A stretch of 64,000 nucleotides of DNA from Streptantibioticus silvisoli (GTDB lineage Bacteria; Actinomycetota; Actinomycetes; Streptomycetales; Streptomycetaceae): positions 62,001 to 126,000 of the forward strand of contig NZ_JAAGKO020000001.1 of assembly GCF_027947535.2 (NCBI RefSeq), written 5' to 3'. The position numbers and the translations under genes were made by a program. The notes beneath the pieces are model-generated. The model saw nothing but the letters and a program-made list of their open reading frames with translations. It made no database searches and was not told where the DNA came from. This document shows, in pieces, positions 17,865-26,444 of the stretch (position 1 is its first letter; the number at the start of each line of letters is the position of its first letter).

Positions 17865-19819
17865 TGGCACTGCCCTCCCCGAACCTGGACGACCGCCGGT
17901 TCCAGCAACTCGTCGATGAGGCCAAGCGCTACGTCCAGCAGCAGGCACCGGAGTGGACCGACCACAACGTCTCCGACCCCGGCGTCACCCTGATCGAGAC
18001 GTTCGCCCACATGGTCGACCAGTTGCTCTACCGCCTCAACCGGGTGCCGGACAAGAACTACACCGCGTTCCTCGACCTGCTGGGCATCACGCTGTTCCCA
18101 CCCGCGGCGGCCACCGCCGAGGTCGACTTCTGGCTGTCGGCCGCCCAGCCGGAGACCGTGTCGCTGCGCGCCGGCACCGAGGTGTCCACGGTCCGCAGCG
18201 AGACCGAGGAGGCGGTGGTCTTCGCCACCGTGGAGGACCTCGCCGTGGTGCCGTCCCGGCTCGACAGGGTGGTCACCGCTCCGGCGGGCGGCGCGCAGCA
18301 GGACCGGACCACCCGGATCGGCGAGGGCTCGGACGTCCGCTGCTTCCAGGCGCGGCCGGCGGTGAACGACGCCGTGCTGTTCGGCCTGTCCGCCGCGGTC
18401 CCGCGGTGCATCCTCGTCGTCCGGCTCGACAGCCGCGTCGAGGGCGTCGGCGTGGACCCGCGGCAGCCGCCGCTGGTGTGGGAGGTGTGGGACGGCGGAG
18501 GGTGGACCGCCTGCGAGACCGGCAGCGACAGCACCGGCGGGCTCAACCGGCCCGGCGAGGTCGTGGTGTTCGTCCCGCCCGGCCACACCCTGTCGGTCAA
18601 CAGCGGCCACCAGGCCGGCTGGTTGCGCTGCCGGGTCACCGCACCGGAAGCGGGCCAGCCCTTCTACGCGCAGTCGCCCACCATCAGCCGCGCCGAGGTG
18701 CTCACCGTCGGCGGCACCACGACCGTCGCGCACGCCGAGACCGTGACCGACACCCTGCTGGGCACCTCCGACGGGGTCGCCGGACAGCGCTTCCGGCTGC
18801 CGCGGGCCCCGGTACTGCTCGACGGAGAGCCGCCCGAGGTGGAGGTCTCGGCCGGCGACGGCTGGCAGCGGTGGACCGTCGTGGACCACTTCGGCGGCTC
18901 GTCGCCCGCCGACCGGCACGTGGTGATCGACGCCACCGCCGGTGAGTTCCTCCTGCCGCCCGCGGTCCGCGAGCCCGACGGTTCGCTGCGCCGCCTGGGG
19001 GCCGTCCCGCCGCAGGGCGCGGTGCTGCGGGTGCCGCGCTACCGCACCGGAGGCGGCACCGGGGGCAACATCGCCCGCAACGCCATCTCGGTACTGCGCA
19101 GTTCCGTTCCCTACGTGGCCCGGGTCGACAACCGCGAGGCGGCGGGGGGAGGCGTCGACGGGGAGACGGTGGAGAACGCGAAACTGCGCGCCCCGAATCT
19201 GCTGCGCATGCAGGAACGGGCCGTCACGGCCGACGACTTCGAGTTCATCGCCGCCCGGGCCGCGCCCTCCGTGGCCCGGGTCAAGTGCCTGCCGGCGACC
19301 GGGGAGGCGGCCGGCGGCGTGCGGGTCCTGGTCGTCCCGGACGCGGTGGCCGACGAGGGCGACCAGCTGCGCTTCGAGCAACTCATCCCCGCGGAGCGGA
19401 CGTTGGAGCTCATCTGCTCGGCCCTCGACGAGCGGCGCCTGGTCGGCACCCGGCTCGTCGTCCATCCGGCCGAGTACCTCGGTGTCACGGTCGTCGCCCG
19501 GCTCCAGGTGCTCGGGTCCGAGGACGTCGACGACACCAGGCAGCGCGCGCTGGCGGCCCTGTACCGCTACCTCAACCCGCTGCGCGGCGGCCCCGACGGC
19601 GGCGGGTGGCCCTTCGGCCGGCCGGTGCAGTACGGGGAGGTGTTCGCCGTGCTCCAGCGGGCCGCCGGCACGGCGGTGGTGGAGGAACTGCTGCTGTTCC
19701 CCGCCAACCCGGACTCGGGGGTGCGCGGCAACCCCGCCGAGCGGATCGCCGTCGCGCCCGACGCCCTCATCTTCTCCCACCGGCACCACGTGGCGGTCAC
19801 CGTGCGCGGTGCCGGGTGA
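17864..19819 (+). CDS. cis11: eCIS baseplate wedge protein, gpJ/Pvc11-like
   Basis: A 651-aa baseplate J-like protein. The N-terminus LDDRRFQQLVDEAKRYVQQ plus DHNVSDPGVTLIETFAHMVD is the signature of the large wedge component. The middle forms beta-rich domains, and the C-terminal half contains RAPNLLRMQERAVTADDFE and a ferredoxin-like domain. The ATG at 17864 shares TGATG with the upstream stop. It pairs with the next gene to form the wedge (T4 gp6/gp7 counterparts). Confidence 0.94.
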   Translation: MALPSPNLDDRRFQQLVDEAKRYVQQQAPEWTDHNVSDPGVTLIETFAHMVDQLLYRLNRVPDKNYTAFLDLLGITLFPPAAATAEVDFWLSAAQPETVSLRAGTEVSTVRSETEEAVVFATVEDLAVVPSRLDRVVTAPAGGAQQDRTTRIGEGSDVRCFQARPAVNDAVLFGLSAAVPRCILVVRLDSRVEGVGVDPRQPPLVWEVWDGGGWTACETGSDSTGGLNRPGEVVVFVPPGHTLSVNSGHQAGWLRCRVTAPEAGQPFYAQSPTISRAEVLTVGGTTTVAHAETVTDTLLGTSDGVAGQRFRLPRAPVLLDGEPPEVEVSAGDGWQRWTVVDHFGGSSPADRHVVIDATAGEFLLPPAVREPDGSLRRLGAVPPQGAVLRVPRYRTGGGTGGNIARNAISVLRSSVPYVARVDNREAAGGGVDGETVENAKLRAPNLLRMQERAVTADDFEFIAARAAPSVARVKCLPATGEAAGGVRVLVVPDAVADEGDQLRFEQLIPAERTLELICSALDERRLVGTRLVVHPAEYLGVTVVARLQVLGSEDVDDTRQRALAALYRYLNPLRGGPDGGGWPFGRPVQYGEVFAVLQRAAGTAVVEELLLFPANPDSGVRGNPAERIAVAPDALIFSHRHHVAVTVRGAG

Positions 19820-20394
19820 GCAGGCAGGCGGTGCCGGGACTGCCCACCCGGCACCCGATCGGCTCGCTGCTGCCGGCGCTCTACGCGGACGACGACCTGG
19901 CCCAGCGCCTCACCGCGGGCCTCGACACGGTCCTCGCCCCGGTCTTCGCCACCCTCGACAGCCTGCCCGCCTACTTCGACCCCCGGCTCGCGCCCGCCGA
20001 CTTCGTCGACTGGCTGGCCGCCTGGGTGGGCATGGACACCGCGCCCCGCGGACCGGACGACCTGCGGCGGGCCACCGTGCTGCGCGCGCTGGAGCTGTAC
20101 CGGTGGCGGGGCACCCGGCGCGGCATCGCGGACCGGCTGCGGCTGACCCTCGGCGTCGGCGTGCGGATCACCGACTGCGGCGGGGCGTCGTGGTCGGCCT
20201 CCTCCCGGGCCCCGCTCGCCCCCGCGCCGTCCCGCGAACTGCTCGTGCGCGTCTGGCCGGACCGGGTCGCCGCCGTCGACGAGGCGGCGGTACGAACCGT
20301 TGTCGCGGCCTCGTGCCCGGTCCACCTCGGCTGGCGCGTCGAGGTCCTCACCGGCCCGCCCACGGTGGACGCCGGCCCAGAAGGGAGTCGATAA
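19816..20394 (+). CDS. cis12: eCIS baseplate protein, phage tail protein I-like (Pvc12)
   Basis: A 192-aa protein of the phage tail protein I / gpI group. Recognisable parts are the opening HPIGSLLPALYADDDLAQRL, the hallmark FDPRLAPADFVDWLAAWVG at about residues 54-73 and LYRWRGTRRGIADRLRLTLGV. Such proteins form the outer baseplate wedge with the J-like partner, whose stop overlaps its GTG start. Confidence 0.93.
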   Translation: MSRQAVPGLPTRHPIGSLLPALYADDDLAQRLTAGLDTVLAPVFATLDSLPAYFDPRLAPADFVDWLAAWVGMDTAPRGPDDLRRATVLRALELYRWRGTRRGIADRLRLTLGVGVRITDCGGASWSASSRAPLAPAPSRELLVRVWPDRVAAVDEAAVRTVVAASCPVHLGWRVEVLTGPPTVDAGPEGSR

Positions 20395-21474
20395 GTGCGT
20401 ACGTGTTCCGAATGCGGAGCGGACAACACCGAGGGGGACGACTTCTGCGGTAACTGCGGGGCCTACCTCGGCTGGAGCGCCCCGGCTCCCGCCGCCTCCG
20501 CCGGCGACGTCCCCCCGGGCACCGTTCCACCGGGCACCGGCTCCCCCGGTGCCACGGCCCCCGGCGCTCCGGAGGGCGGCGTGCCCGCGGCCGACGCGGC
20601 TCCGCCGGGAACGGCCGCGGCGGCGGGAGCCGATGACGGCGCGCGGCAGGCCGATCCCGACCTGGTGGCCGTGCGCCCCGCCAGACCCGCCACCCGCCGT
20701 CCCGTGGTACGCCCCTTCACCCCCGAGACCGCCCAGAACGGTCCGCCCTGCCCGCGGTGCGGCACGCCCAACGAGTCCGGGCGCCGCTTCTGCCGGCGGT
20801 GCGCCGCGCCGCTGGCCGGGACGGCGGTGGCCGCCCCGCTGCCGTGGTGGCGCTCCCGCCGGCGCTCCCGGCGCCGGGTCAGGGCCGGGGGCTCCGGGGA
20901 CCTGGTCCGCCGCCTCGTGATGCTCCTGCTGCTCGTGGCCCTCGTGTTCGGCGGCATCCGGCTCTTCCCGGCCGCCCGCGCCTTCCACCAGAAGACACGG
21001 GACAAGCTCGGTGGCGTGTCGGTCGTCGCCCCGGACTCGGTCACGGCCAGCGCCAGCCTCCCCGGGCACCCCGCGGCCGACACCGTCGACGGCAAGTCCA
21101 ACCGCTACTGGGCCGCACCCGCCCTGGGCGCCTCGGTGACCTTCCGGTTCCACACCCCGTTCCGCCTCATCGGCATCCTGATCACCACCGGTGCGTCACC
21201 CGACCCCGCGGCCTTCCGGAGCCAGGCCCGCGCCACCGTGCTGGACCTCCTGGTCGACGAGGCGAACGGGACACCGCACGAGCAGACGCTGCGGCTGAAC
21301 GACGCCCCGGGCTCGCAACAGGTGCGGACCGGGATCAGCGACGTCGTCGAGGTCCGCCTCACCGTCCGCGAGGCGGCCGGCACCGGCCCCGGCCGCCACA
21401 TCGCCCTGGGAGAGGTCGAGTTCCGCGAACGCGCGGCCCACGGAGCCGGCGCGACGGGACCGACGCCGGGGTGA
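20395..21474 (+). CDS. cisA: CisA-like membrane protein: zinc ribbons, TM, discoidin-like domain
   Basis: A 359-aa bitopic membrane protein. Residues 3-20 form a zinc ribbon (CSECGAD...CGNC), followed by a Pro/Gly/Ala-rich linker and a second ribbon near residue 120 (CPRCGTP...CRRC). A basic stretch RRSRRRVRAGG precedes one transmembrane helix at about 172-194 (VMLLLLVALVFGGIRLF). The rest is a galactose-binding/discoidin-like domain (GHPAADTVDGKSNRYWAAP) expected outside the membrane. This architecture matches Streptomyces CisA, reported to tie cytoplasmic contractile particles to the membrane so that they can fire and kill the host cell. GTG start with GAAGGGAG upstream, at the end of the eCIS operon. 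Confidence 0.85.
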   Translation: MRTCSECGADNTEGDDFCGNCGAYLGWSAPAPAASAGDVPPGTVPPGTGSPGATAPGAPEGGVPAADAAPPGTAAAAGADDGARQADPDLVAVRPARPATRRPVVRPFTPETAQNGPPCPRCGTPNESGRRFCRRCAAPLAGTAVAAPLPWWRSRRRSRRRVRAGGSGDLVRRLVMLLLLVALVFGGIRLFPAARAFHQKTRDKLGGVSVVAPDSVTASASLPGHPAADTVDGKSNRYWAAPALGASVTFRFHTPFRLIGILITTGASPDPAAFRSQARATVLDLLVDEANGTPHEQTLRLNDAPGSQQVRTGISDVVEVRLTVREAAGTGPGRHIALGEVEFRERAAHGAGATGPTPG

Positions 21475-21690
21475 GGTGGCCGGTCGGCGGACGGGGACGG
21501 CTCCGCCGCGGTGAAGTGGCCGAGGCGCCCCGTGAGGTGACCTGCCGGTCGGCGAACGGGGACGGCTCCGCCGGGGTGAAGCGAGGCGCCCCGTGAGGTG
21601 GCCTGCCGGTCGGCGGACGCGGACGCCTCCGCCGGGGTGAAGCGAGGCGCCCGGTGAAGTGGCCGAGGCGCCCGGTGACGTGCTCCGGTC
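21471..21690 (+). repeat. 61-bp imperfect tandem repeats after cisA
   Basis: Units begin at 21471, 21532, 21593 and 21654 (exact 61-bp period; the fourth is truncated). Each opens gtgaRgtgRcc, contains cggtcggcgRacgSggacg and ctccgccgSggtgaag, and ends cgaggcgccc. The first unit begins inside the cisA stop codon, so duplicated copies all carry the stop context. No open protein pattern is evident. Confidence 0.8.
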
Positions 21691-21825
21691 GGCCCGCTGA
21701 CGCGGCGCGCGGGGCCGGCGCCGCCGGGGCGAGGTCGCCGGAGCGGTGGCCTGCCCGCGCCGGGCCACGGACGACCGGAGAAGCGACGCTTCCGTCATGC
21801 GAGCGCAGGCGTCCCGCCCCTGGAC

Positions 21826-21935
21826 TCGCGAAACACGGACGCCGAAACGCCAACCCCCGAAACACGGGACGCGAAACGCGAAACGCAGAACACGAATCAC
21901 GAATCAGGAATCACGAATCAAAAAGGGACCGCATC
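21826..21935 (+). repeat. AT-richer micro-repeats ahead of lectin gene
   Basis: Short direct repeats such as cgaaacacgg, acgcgaaacgc and acgaatca recur in a segment far poorer in GC than its surroundings. The composition continues to about 22030 and includes the lectin promoter. It may be a nucleoid-protein target or a remnant of transferred DNA; nothing codes here. Confidence 0.5.
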
Positions 21936-21990
21936 GAACGTTTTCGCTTTTCGATTCCTCCGGGCATTTTTAGCAACGGTATTCCGAGAA

Positions 21991-21996
21991 TATAAT
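21991..21996 (+). promoter_or_regulatory. Consensus -10 (TATAAT) of lectin gene
   Basis: A perfect TATAAT stands in an AT-rich island 121 bases before the lectin ATG. The -35 region (around 21967-21973, a T-rich tttttag) is weak. It implies a leader of about 110 nt that includes a run of six Ts. Vegetative (HrdB-type) transcription is inferred. Confidence 0.55.
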
Positions 21997-22116
21997 ACGA
22001 AGACTTTCCACGTCATTTTTTCCTTGCGTGTCGCCACTTCGCTGCGCAATGCTGGACGAGTGGGGAACGGAAGTCCTCATGCTTTCGCGCCTGTATTGCC
22101 GCACGAGGAGTGGAAT

Positions 22117-22608
22117 ATGCTGAACAGCTTCAAGGTCCGGGTTGGTGCGCTGGTGGCAGGGGGTGTCATGGTGTCGGGGGCCCTGCTGGGAATGGCGTCG
22201 GGCGCTCTCGCCGCCGCACCCGGAACGGCGCCCGGTAATACCGTCGCCGGTTACGCGAAGGCGATGCCGAACAGCGACACGATTATCCGCCCCCGGGCGA
22301 CGATCTGCAAGAACCAGGCGTGGACGTCCGGGAACGGCCGGGCAATCCTGCGGATGCAGTCCGACGGGAACTTCGTGCTGTACAAGGACAACCGCCCCGT
22401 CTGGCAGGCCCCGAACTCCTGGAGCCGCGGGAATTGCGCCGTCTTCCAGGAGGACGGCAACTTCGTGGTGTACGACAGCGCCGGCGGAGCGGTGTGGGCG
22501 GCCGGCACGTATCACGAGGGTGCGTACCTCGCCGTGCAGGACGACGGAAACGTCGTCGTGTACAACAGCTCCCGCCGTCCGGTCTGGGCCACCAACACCG
22601 GCGACTGA
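22117..22608 (+). CDS. Secreted B-lectin (bulb-type mannose-binding) protein
   Basis: A 163-aa secreted protein with a Sec signal peptide (residues 1-about 33: basic start, hydrophobic core, cleavage after ALAAAPG). The mature part is one D-mannose-binding bulb-lectin domain with three QxDxNxVxY-type pockets: MQSDGNFVLYKDNRPVW, QEDGNFVVYDSAGGAVW and VQDDGNVVVYNSSRRPVW. It lies after the injection locus behind its own promoter and before strong hairpins, so it is a single-gene unit. ATG chosen for the ACGAGGAG site upstream. It may bind mannan- or glycan-bearing competitors or hyphal polysaccharide; the ligand is not known. Confidence 0.9.
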   Translation: MLNSFKVRVGALVAGGVMVSGALLGMASGALAAAPGTAPGNTVAGYAKAMPNSDTIIRPRATICKNQAWTSGNGRAILRMQSDGNFVLYKDNRPVWQAPNSWSRGNCAVFQEDGNFVVYDSAGGAVWAAGTYHEGAYLAVQDDGNVVVYNSSRRPVWATNTGD

Positions 22609-22624
22609 CCCGGTACGCCGGGCC

Positions 22625-22658
22625 GTGGCGGCCCGCCGGCACCCCGGCGGGCCGCCAC
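22625..22658. terminator. 15-bp perfect stem terminator
   Basis: A perfect 15-base stem (GTGGCGGCCCGCCGG) with a CACC loop begins 17 bases after the lectin stop. The stem is symmetric, so it can also act on transcripts arriving from the converging methyltransferase gene. Confidence 0.8.
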
Positions 22659-22668
22659 GCCGTCCAGC

Positions 22669-22699
22669 GGTCGGCGGCGGACCGGCCCCGCCGCCGACC
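22669..22699. terminator. Second hairpin between converging genes
   Basis: A 12-base perfect stem (GGTCGGCGGCGG) with a 7-base loop follows the first hairpin by 10 bases. It lies between the lectin and the converging methyltransferase gene, completing a bidirectional terminator region. Confidence 0.65.
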
Positions 22700-22790
22700 C
22701 CACCGCCCCCACCGCCGACCGCGGCGGACCACACCGCGCGGAGCACTGCGGGGCGGAGCACTGAGGGACGGACCAACGAGGGGCGGGGTA

Positions 22791-23558
22791 CTACCGCTCG
22801 TCGCGCCGGCGCGCGAGATGCACCGTGATGTCGGCGGTGATCGCGACCGTCGCAGGCAGGACCCGCGCGATCCGGCGGAATACCTGCTCCCGCTCCGGGG
22901 CCGGCAGGACGAGGTAGGCCGAGACGGTCGAGAGGTGGCCGACGTAGTCGGGGGCGCTCATCGTCAAGCGGCGCTCGATCACCGACTGCTGAACGTCGGT
23001 GAACCACTCGGACCGCCGAAGTTCCGTACCCGGCCACTGCATGGCGTGCCCCGCGGGGGTGCCGTCCGGTGACGGGATCTCATCGCTCGCCAGGAACGGC
23101 GCCCGGGCCCCGCGAACGGCCTCCTCCACCGCCGGGTCGGCCAGCCGGAACGGCCCGCCGCACGAGGCGAACACACCGCCCGGCTCCAGCAGCGCCGCCA
23201 CCCGTGACCAGCGGCCCTCCGGGTTCGTCCAGTGCAGCGCCGCCGCCGCGTAGACCAACCCGTACCTCTCCTCCGGTCGTACGTCCTCGAACGCGGCTCG
23301 TACCGTCCTGACGTCCGCCGGCACGTGCTTGCGCAGCTCGGCGAGCATGGCCCCGTCGGGCTCGGTCGCGGTGACCGCGATCCCCCGCCGGGCGAACAGG
23401 CGGGTCGCCTTGCCCGTGCCGGCGCCGATCTCCAGGGCGGTCCGCACCGGCCGGCCCGCGTAGGCCGTCACCCGGTCGACCAGCTCCCCGGGATACCCCG
23501 GCCGGAACCGTTCGTAGGCTTCCGCCATCACTCCGAAACTCAGCGCGCGACCGGACAT
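22791..23558 (-). CDS. Class I SAM-dependent methyltransferase
   Basis: A 255-aa cytoplasmic methyltransferase. Residues 10-25 (AEAYERFRPGYPGEL) and the SAM-binding motif I LEIGAGTGKATRLFA (from residue 42) are clear. Later motifs are ATEPDGAMLAELRKHV and YAAAALHWTNPEGRW, giving the Methyltransf_11/25 fold. The frame is open well upstream, but composition becomes protein-like at the two ATGs at 23567 and 23558. Substrate unknown. It converges on the lectin gene and is not obviously linked to either neighbour. Confidence 0.85.
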   Translation of the reverse strand: MSGRALSFGVMAEAYERFRPGYPGELVDRVTAYAGRPVRTALEIGAGTGKATRLFARRGIAVTATEPDGAMLAELRKHVPADVRTVRAAFEDVRPEERYGLVYAAAALHWTNPEGRWSRVAALLEPGGVFASCGGPFRLADPAVEEAVRGARAPFLASDEIPSPDGTPAGHAMQWPGTELRRSEWFTDVQQSVIERRLTMSAPDYVGHLSTVSAYLVLPAPEREQVFRRIARVLPATVAITADITVHLARRRDER

Positions 23559-23839
23559 GGCAAGCATCCTGGCACGAACCGCGGCGCCGGTGCTCGCCGT
23601 CCACCACCGCGAAGCGCCGCCCGCGCCGCCCGCGGAACACCGCCCGCGCCCCCGCGAAGTACACCCCGCGCACCCCCGCGAAACACCCCCGTGAAACACC
23701 GTCCACCACGCACCGGTCGGAAAGCGCTTCACCGCGCGTGGACCGGGTGCGTAAGGTACGAGCGGCCCGCGAGCCGTGCGCGCCGGGCGCCCCGGCCGGG
23801 CCGACGACGCGGCCGAGGGGCCGAGGACCGGGGGCGGGG

Positions 23840-25390
23840 ATGACGGACGCGGTGGACGCGGTGGACGCGGGGCGGGCGGAAGGGGCCGGGGAGGCCGACG
23901 GGCGGATCGCCGCGCCGGACCGGCGGGTGTTCGCCGTCGCGGGGGTGGTCTTCGCCGTGCTGATGGCGTTGTCGTCGCGTTACGGCTTCCACCGCGACGA
24001 GCTGTACTTCCTGGACTGCGCCCGGCACCTGCGGGCGAGTTACGTCGACCAGCCGGCGCTGGCTCCGCTGCTGGCCCGGGTCTCGCTGTCGCTGTTCGGG
24101 GTCTCGGCGGCGGGCCTGCGACTGTGGCCCGCGCTGGCCAGCGCGGGCACGGTGATCGTGGGCGGGCTGACCGCGCGGGAGTTCGGCGGCGCACGGCGGG
24201 CGCAGCTGCTCGCGGCGGTCGCGACCGGCACCATGCCGGTGCTGCTGGGCAGCGGGCACATCGCCAACACGACGTCGTACGAAGTGCTGGCGTGGGCGGC
24301 GATCGCGCTCGTGGTCGCGCGGATCGGCCGCACCGGCGACACGCGGTGGTGGCTCGCCGTGGGCGCGCTGGTCGGCGTCGGCTCGGAGTTCAACCACCTC
24401 GCGGCGATCTTCGGAACCGTCCTGCTGGCCACCGCGCTGCTGGGCCCGGCCCGCCGGACCACGGCCGACCGCCGGCTGCTCGCGGGCGCCGCGATCGCCG
24501 TGCTGCTGGTGCTGCCCGACCTGTGGTGGCAGGCGCGGCACGGGTGGGCGATGGTGGCGATGACGCGGGCGCTCAACGGGGAGCACGGCGGCGCGATCAA
24601 CATCATCACCTGGATCGTGGGGCAGCTCGGCATGTCCTGCCTGGCGATGACGGTGCTGTGGGTGGCGGGCCTGCGGTTCCTGTGGCGGTCCGGCCGGCCG
24701 CTGTGGCGGTGCCTGGTGACCTCGTACGCGGTGCTGTTCGTGCTGTTCGCCGTGACGACCGGGGCGCAGGTGTACTACCTGGGCGGGCTGTACGTGTGCC
24801 TGCTGGCGGCCGGGGCGGTGGGGCTCGACGGGTGGCTGCACTCCCGCCCGGGCCGGCTGCGCGGCCTGCTGACGGCAACCGCGATCTCGGCCGCCGTGTC
24901 CGCCGTGGTCGTGCTGCCGGTGCTGCCGCCCTCCGACGTGGCGTGGACGTACGGCACCAGCGCGATATCCGGCGAGACCCTGGGCTGGCCCCAACTGGTG
25001 GGCACTGTACGGCAGGTGTGGACCGGGCTCCCGGCCGGGCAGCGGGCGGACGCGGTGATCTTCGCGGCGGACTACAGCGAGGCCGGCGCGGTCGACGAAC
25101 TGGGCCGCGGCGCCGGGCTGCCCACCGCCGCGGGCGCCCAGAACACCGACTGGTGGTGGGGCCCGGGCAACCCGCACGCGACGACCGTGGTGGCCATCGC
25201 CCCCGGCCCCGACTACGCCCCCGGGTACGCCGCCCAACTGCGCCGGGACTTCCGGCACGTCCGGGTGGCCGCCACGCTCTCCAACCCCGACGGCGTGCAC
25301 AACATCGAATGGGGCGGCCACGTCTACGTCTGCACCGGTCCCCGCCACCCCTGGGGCACGATGTGGCCCGAGCTGCGCGACTACTCGTGA
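23840..25390 (+). CDS. GT39-like polytopic glycosyltransferase
   Basis: A 516-aa membrane protein of the GT39/ArnT-like family, which transfers sugars from polyprenyl-phosphate donors at the outer face of the membrane. After a short acidic N-terminus comes the first helix, then the conserved loop RYGFHRDELYFLDCARHL with the two acidic residues (D and E) expected for catalysis, and YVDQPALAPLLARVS. About ten hydrophobic helices follow, and the C-terminal soluble part has PGNPHATTVVAI and NIEWGGHVYVC. ATG at 23840 chosen over upstream Arg-rich sequence. Acceptor unknown. Confidence 0.85.
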   Translation: MTDAVDAVDAGRAEGAGEADGRIAAPDRRVFAVAGVVFAVLMALSSRYGFHRDELYFLDCARHLRASYVDQPALAPLLARVSLSLFGVSAAGLRLWPALASAGTVIVGGLTAREFGGARRAQLLAAVATGTMPVLLGSGHIANTTSYEVLAWAAIALVVARIGRTGDTRWWLAVGALVGVGSEFNHLAAIFGTVLLATALLGPARRTTADRRLLAGAAIAVLLVLPDLWWQARHGWAMVAMTRALNGEHGGAINIITWIVGQLGMSCLAMTVLWVAGLRFLWRSGRPLWRCLVTSYAVLFVLFAVTTGAQVYYLGGLYVCLLAAGAVGLDGWLHSRPGRLRGLLTATAISAAVSAVVVLPVLPPSDVAWTYGTSAISGETLGWPQLVGTVRQVWTGLPAGQRADAVIFAADYSEAGAVDELGRGAGLPTAAGAQNTDWWWGPGNPHATTVVAIAPGPDYAPGYAAQLRRDFRHVRVAATLSNPDGVHNIEWGGHVYVCTGPRHPWGTMWPELRDYS

Positions 25391-25409
25391 CGGCCGCCCG
25401 CGACGACGC

Positions 25410-25637
25410 GTGACGCTCCCGCCCCGCGAGACCGGGCAACCCCGCGGGGCTCAGCCGCCGAGGGCGCCGGTCGGCTCCGCGGCGTCCACCGCTTCCGCGG
25501 CTTTCCCGGAATCCGGCGCGTCGGCCACGTCGCCGGAACCCGCAGCGCCGGCACCGTCCACCGCTTCCACCACGTCAACGGAATCCGGCGCGTCCACCGC
25601 TGGCCGGCCTGCGCGTCCCGACCGCGGGCACCACGCC
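25410..25637. other. Low-complexity remnant sequence
   Basis: An open frame here encodes Ala/Ser/Thr/Glu-rich repeats (AASTASAAFPESGASA type) with no domain, joining directly onto an ABC-transporter fragment. It reads like decayed linker sequence rather than a functional gene. Confidence 0.4.
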
Positions 25638-25820
25638 GTTGACGGGGTGGACCTGGCCGAGCTGGACCGGCCCACCTTCCGCAAGCAGATCGGCTACGTC
25701 GACAAGAACGCCCACCTGTTCGGCGGCTCGATCCGGGAGAACATCATGTTCGGCGCCGACTCCGGGGCGGAGAAGGCCGAACTCATCGACGCGGTCCGGT
25801 TCGCCCGCGTCCACGCGACC
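25638..25820 (+). pseudogene. ABC-transporter ATPase fragment
   Basis: About 60 codons match the middle of an ABC nucleotide-binding domain of the exporter type: VDGVDLAELDRPTFRKQIGYVD, then LFGGSIRENIMFG and a helix ELIDAVRFARVHA. This covers only the stretch between Walker A and the signature motif. Walker A, LSGGQ and Walker B are all missing, and the downstream frame dissolves into Pro/Arg-rich sequence. It is a remnant of a lost exporter, possibly part of an older version of the nearby biosynthetic cluster. Confidence 0.7.
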
Positions 25821-25994
25821 GGCTCTTCCTCGGCCCGCGCTTCAACGGCGCCGTGGTCGGCCGTCCGCTGGCCCGGGCGGTGCTGGACGACATGGCCGCC
25901 CGCCTGCTGTCCGGCGCGGCCGGGCAACGGGTACGACCCCGCGCCGTCCGGACCCCCGCCCGGGCGCCATCACCCCACACCACCTGGAGCGGCC

Positions 25995-26241
25995 GTGTCC
26001 GACAACGAGCTGAACCACGTCCTGGCCGCCGCCGAGGTCTTCGGGCGCGAGGCCACGGCCCCGTGACGACTTCTTCTCCCTCGGCGGGGGCTCCATCACC
26101 GCCGTCGAACCGGCGGCAGTGCTGGAGGAACGCCTCGACATCGACGTCGACAGCGGTCTCCTCCTGACCGCCCACGACTTCGCAGCGCTGGCCGCCCAAC
26201 TGGCCGCCGCCCGGGGCCCGGTGGCCGGCGCGGGACGGTGA
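25995..26241 (+). pseudogene. Frameshifted peptidyl/acyl carrier protein
   Basis: Two frames together make an 80-residue carrier protein. A GTG at 25995 gives SDNELNHVLAAAEVFGREATAP and stops at 26064-26066. The +1 frame from 26065 continues DDFFSLGGGSITAVEPA and ends at 26241. The phosphopantetheine site GGxS and the surrounding DDFFxLGGxS are intact, as is the C-terminal helix LLTAHDFAALAAQLA. A single indel near 26050-26065 separates the halves, so the gene is probably dead, unless the sequence has an error there. Lies directly after the ABC remnant. Confidence 0.75.
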
Positions 26242-26444
26242 GCCACCCGACACCGGTCCGCCGGCCCGCACCCGACGTCGGCATCGGCATCGGCGGCGGC
26301 GGCATGGGCTTCGGAGGCGACTTCGGCTTCGGAGGCGACTTCGGCTTCGGCTTCGGCGGCGCAACGGCATCGGAGCGGGCGCGGCGTCCCGGCCCGACCT
26401 CGGCCCGCCGATGCGCCAACCCGCCCGCCTCGTTGGCCCGTTGA
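26238..26444 (+). CDS. Possible small glycine/phenylalanine-rich protein
   Basis: A 68-aa frame whose GTG overlaps the carrier-protein stop (GTGA). The centre is a repeat of GFGGDF units (GGMGFGGDFGFGGDFGFGFG) from an 18-bp tandem duplication around 26309-26356; the rest is Arg/Pro-rich. The coupling looks gene-like, but the repeat also opens a long frame on the other strand, so chance is likely. No leader, signal or processing site is obvious. Confidence 0.25.
   Translation: MSHPTPVRRPAPDVGIGIGGGGMGFGGDFGFGGDFGFGFGGATASERARRPGPTSARRCANPPASLAR

Noticed and set aside
22117-22608. Lectin as an eCIS cargo protein
   Set aside because: It has a clear Sec signal peptide, so it is exported by itself; proximity alone does not support cargo status.
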